Assembly (NCBI GenBank): GCA_024398815.1
Contig: JAKSIL010000008.1
Location: 39,520-103,519 of the forward strand
Source of the DNA: Fibrobacter sp.
Lineage (GTDB): Bacteria; Fibrobacterota; Fibrobacteria; Fibrobacterales; Fibrobacteraceae
Length of the DNA: 64,000 nucleotides
Reading direction: 5' to 3'
Below the pieces are notes generated by a model that did no database searches, was not told where the DNA came from, and saw only the letters and a program-made list of their open reading frames with translations. This document shows positions 62,241-64,000 of the stretch, in pieces (within the stretch, counting starts at the first letter, position 1; each line of letters starts with the position of its first letter). Both the position numbers and the translations under genes were made by a program.

Positions 62241-62440
62241 GTATTCCAACTTGGAATAATGGTATTCCAAGCTAGAACCTTATTTTTGCCTTATTTTGCG
62301 CAAAAAAACATATTCTGCTAATATTTATCTTAAATTGTAGATAAATGGATAAGGCAAATTTTGCACCTAATCAAGAGCACATTATTAACGTGCTTTTAAG
62401 GAAGAATTCCAAGCTCGACGAGAGGATTCTTAGGAAAGCA
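62241..62440 (+). repeat. Diverged copy of the spoT promoter and first 32 codons
   Basis: The order of elements matches 14705-14905: the TATTCCAA-C-TTGGAATA dyad (62242-62258), TTCCAAGCTAGAACCTTATTTTTGCCTTATTTT, an A run, TTGTAG and ATG. The coding part reads MDKANFAPNQEHIINVLLRKN..., against MDMAQFTTNQEHIVSVLLRKN... in spoT. Divergence is moderate, so it is not a recent local duplicate. Confidence 0.82.
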
Positions 62441-62565
62441 TGGGGCATGGTCAGTAACGGACTCGCGATGACGCCGGAACGCTACACCCGCCTTTTGAAC
62501 GCGGGCCTCAAGAGCCTTACCATCAGCCTCGACGGTCTCGAAAGCAAACACAACCACTTCCGCGG
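62441..62565 (+). repeat. Copy of the middle of the radical SAM gene
   Basis: 125 bases matching 58384-58508 with six differences. The first ~80 bases are identical. Four differences are silent (including TTG to CTC for Leu); the other two change one Ser codon to Lys. Confidence 0.9.
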
Positions 62566-62776
62566 AAAGCCGCCCACCACGTTCCAGGAAAAGTACAACG
62601 TGAAGAAGTCGCGGACAAGGTGTCGCATAGAGCACGTGTTCGGCTGGGTCAAGGGGAACCACGAACTGTTCGTGAGGACAATCGGCAAGGCAAGGGCGGA
62701 GGCGAAGATACTCGCGTCGTTCCTTACTTACAACATGTTCCGGATGGTTGCGCTTACACGCCCGAAATGGGCCTAG
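62566..62776 (+). mobile_element. 3' remnant of an IS5-type transposase gene
   Basis: About 69 codons with the C-terminal block of DDE transposases of the IS5 superfamily: RCRIEHVFGW contains the last catalytic Glu, and AEAKILASFLTYNMFRMVAL matches the final helix. The catalytic Asp residues and both terminal repeats are missing or not recognisable. Downstream to about 62830 the DNA is GC-rich with small inverted repeats (GGGCCGAAAAGCCC-like), perhaps the old element end. Confidence 0.75.
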
Positions 62777-62959
62777 CCCGCGCGGCGGGCGCCCTCCGGG
62801 GCGAAAAACCGGGCCGAAAAGCCCGGGATGAGGAAGGGGAAACGCCTAAAACGCGACTATTTTACGCCTGAAAACGACAAGCGCTCCCATTTTCAGGAAA
62901 AGAATGTATTTTTAGAGGTGACCATATATTATTCAATACGAACAGCCTGGAGGCTCTCC
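62777..62959. other. Gap between transposase remnant and lipoprotein 6
   Basis: 183 bases. The first part is GC-rich (CCCGCGCGGCGGGC, CCGGGCCGAAAAGCCCGGG, the latter a hairpin at about 62811-62829) and may be IS end or a terminator. The second part is AT-richer and probably carries the promoter of the next gene, with GGAGG at 62949-62953. Confidence 0.45.
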
Positions 62960-63904
62960 ATGCACAAGTTCACTTTGTTTGCAATTTTGTCTGTTTTAGC
63001 GGCGCTGTTTGTCGCATGCGACGACTCGTCTTCGGGGGCTTCGAACGCCGACGAACAGGCAGAAGCAAACTCCAGCGAATCTACGACTGACGAAGGGATT
63101 TCATCCGCGAATGACGTTGAGGCTTTTTCAAGCATTACTGAAAACACAATTATGTCAAGTAGCACGGAAGACTTCCTTGGGGAAAGTTCTTCGAGTGAAA
63201 TAATTCAGGAAAACTTGTCAAACGGAGTAAACAAAAGCTCAAGTTCTGAGACAACATCTAGTTCATCTGAAATGGAAAGCAGTTCGTCAGAGGATGCATA
63301 CACATTCTACGATAGCAGGTTGAATACAGAATGGAAACTATATCGATATGATGGCGATTCATCGGAAGTGCAAAAAGCAGGGAGATTTGGAATAATATAC
63401 GAAGGAACTGCCTTTTCTTGTCGCGGCGACATTGTCGGAAAAAAATTAGAGGAATTAGGTGCTGAATATTGGCACGAAAATTGTCCCCATTATGGGGAAA
63501 CAAATGGAGAATTTTATATTAAATCAACAAAGGACATCAAAAAATACGTTTTAGATTCGTTGATTGAAGGTTTCTTCAACAGCTATTCTGTTGACGACAC
63601 CAACAAAATCGAAATAGAGTTCGACCCCAGAGACTGGCAAGAAACAGTCCGTATCTGCGACGAAGAAAAAAACTGCCACTACGAAACCATCGAAAAAGAT
63701 AGCGTCCACTTGACAATTTATTTTTGGGAAGACGTCTCTGCAGAAGGATGCGAAGAAGTCGTCAGTTCGTGCGGAGTTAACGCACTAGAACCATGTCCAT
63801 TTTATTTTATTGATGTCATGGCTCCCAAAAGTTCAATCGAATGCCTTGAAACAAGTCGTGACATTCAGGACATAACTCCTCCTCAACACGGAGATGTACT
63901 TTAA
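62960..63904 (+). CDS. Lipoprotein 6, Ser-rich, CPxYG motif
   Basis: 314 residues from the ATG at 62960 (GGAGG, 6-base spacer); the longer frame to 62828 has no signal. Lipobox ALFVAC (lipid Cys20) then DDSSSG. A Ser/Glu linker (about 35-112) leads to a soluble domain with SRLNTEWKLYRYDGD, ENCPHYGETNGEFYIKST (Cys175-Pro-His-Tyr-Gly) and several cysteines (VRICDEEKNCHYE, GCEEVVSSCGVNALEPCPF). The signal differs from the HWKK type of lipoproteins 1-5, so it may be unrelated; the CPxYG site recalls lipoproteins 1 and 3. No family recognised. Confidence 0.72.
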   Translation: MHKFTLFAILSVLAALFVACDDSSSGASNADEQAEANSSESTTDEGISSANDVEAFSSITENTIMSSSTEDFLGESSSSEIIQENLSNGVNKSSSSETTSSSSEMESSSSEDAYTFYDSRLNTEWKLYRYDGDSSEVQKAGRFGIIYEGTAFSCRGDIVGKKLEELGAEYWHENCPHYGETNGEFYIKSTKDIKKYVLDSLIEGFFNSYSVDDTNKIEIEFDPRDWQETVRICDEEKNCHYETIEKDSVHLTIYFWEDVSAEGCEEVVSSCGVNALEPCPFYFIDVMAPKSSIECLETSRDIQDITPPQHGDVL

Positions 63905-64000
63905 AAATCAGCAAGAGTTGCACAAATACAAGCTGTACAGACAAAACGAGTGTGCGAAATTTTTTCTGTAAATAGGCTATTCTATAGCAAACGGGTTTAA
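63905..64000. other. Window end, no gene seen
   Basis: 96 bases without an open frame. It contains a T run (AATTTTTTCTG) and TAGGCTATTCTATAG. Nothing can be assigned. Confidence 0.3.

Larger units (their letters stand above)
61255..62259 (+). pseudogene. Cluster lipoprotein 5, broken by amber codon and 3' replacement
   Basis: From the ATG at 61255 the frame gives MNIRKHWRKAVISIAAAFWASC plus GDDSATSTQV, almost the start of lipoprotein 4, then TAG at 61351-61353 where lipoprotein 4 has CAG. The frame stays open afterwards to the TAA at 62257. It has the Ser linker, LIRRASDTTITC, one motif QPVYGVSTPN and four SSSSVE repeats. Compared with lipoprotein 4 it lacks about 130 C-terminal residues: after CTDEY the sequence switches to a copy of the spoT upstream region, which supplies the last codons and the stop. 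An internal start after the TAG would yield a protein without a signal peptide. Confidence 0.8.
62345..62776 (+). pseudogene. Three-part in-frame chimera: spoT start, radical SAM middle, transposase end
   Basis: An open frame of 143 codons. Codons 1-32 resemble the SpoT N-terminus (NQEHIINVLLRKN). Codons 33-74 copy radical SAM residues 107-148 (WGMVSNGLAMTPERY to HNHFRG), without any cluster cysteines. Codons 75-143 are the C-terminal end of an IS5-type DDE transposase (RTRCRIEHVFGWVKGNHELFVRTIG, AKILASFLTYNMFRM). The frame is kept across both joins. No enzyme function can be expected from the parts. A spoT-like promoter copy stands upstream, so transcription is possible. Alternative: an assembly or recombination artefact. 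Confidence 0.8.

Noticed and set aside
62828..62959. 44-codon N-terminal extension of lipoprotein 6
   Set aside because: It would hide the signal peptide and lipobox. GGAGG with ideal spacing supports the ATG at 62960.

Overview
The window looks like chromosomal DNA of a Fibrobacter or close relative, a cellulose-degrading gut anaerobe. The evidence is a lipoprotein ending in the FISUMP (Fibrobacter succinogenes major paralogous) domain, many Ser-rich lipoproteins with a Cys-Gly/Ser/Asp-Asp-Asp start, and a set of secreted plant-wall enzymes: a GH5 cellulase, a GH11 xylanase, a CE15 glucuronoyl esterase and a beta-helix carbohydrate-binding lipoprotein. No rRNA, tRNA or CRISPR array was recognised.

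Layout. 1-1448: 3' part of ilvD. 1504-8250 (minus): a tight five-gene signalling operon, transcribed as two membrane GGDEF cyclases, a Cache-HAMP-SpoIIE phosphatase with an RsbW-like kinase tail, a STAS anti-sigma antagonist, and a MATE transporter with a cytoplasmic ATPase-like tail. 8538-12097: carbohydrate-binding lipoprotein and GH5 cellulase. 12175-16949: a K+-dependent-type pyrophosphatase diverging from a Rel/SpoT ppGpp enzyme. 17617-27816: a complex I operon nuoA-(BC fusion)-D-H-I-J-K-L-M-N without nuoE, F or G. 27836-30292: FISUMP lipoprotein. 30389-33705 (minus): folK, deoxynucleoside kinase, panC, then the GH11 xylanase. 33956-38485: rho with a long Asn-rich extension, a hairpin-rich spacer, proC and a sigma-54 activator. 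38486-41940 (minus): GumN/TraB lipoprotein, FecE/FecCD-type ABC transporter, periplasmic protein. 42033-55810: mostly housekeeping and envelope genes (nspC, tsaE, rfbD, U32 peptidase, FKBP, GT2 with an ArnA-like decarboxylase, DJ-1, hslO, thrH, CE15).

56059-63904 is the unusual part. Three short lipoproteins lead into a SPASM radical SAM enzyme. The third lipoprotein and the enzyme share a TAATG stop/start. A fourth lipoprotein and a broken fifth follow. The lipoproteins repeatedly carry Tyr-Gly-(Val/Ile/Pro)-x-Pro or Cys-Pro-x-Tyr-Gly motifs, which are plausible targets of the enzyme. I infer a radical-SAM/lipoprotein modification system.

Downstream of it lies a scrapyard of partial copies: a lipoprotein piece joined in frame to the last 40 codons of the radical SAM gene; a fifth lipoprotein with an amber codon and its 3' end replaced by a copy of the spoT upstream region; and a three-part in-frame chimera of spoT start, radical SAM middle and IS5-type transposase end. 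The two radical SAM copies differ from the intact gene almost only at synonymous sites, so they probably came from a functional relative and not from local decay. Some start sites were moved inward from the longest reading frame using ribosome binding sites and signal peptides; the reason is given in each entry.
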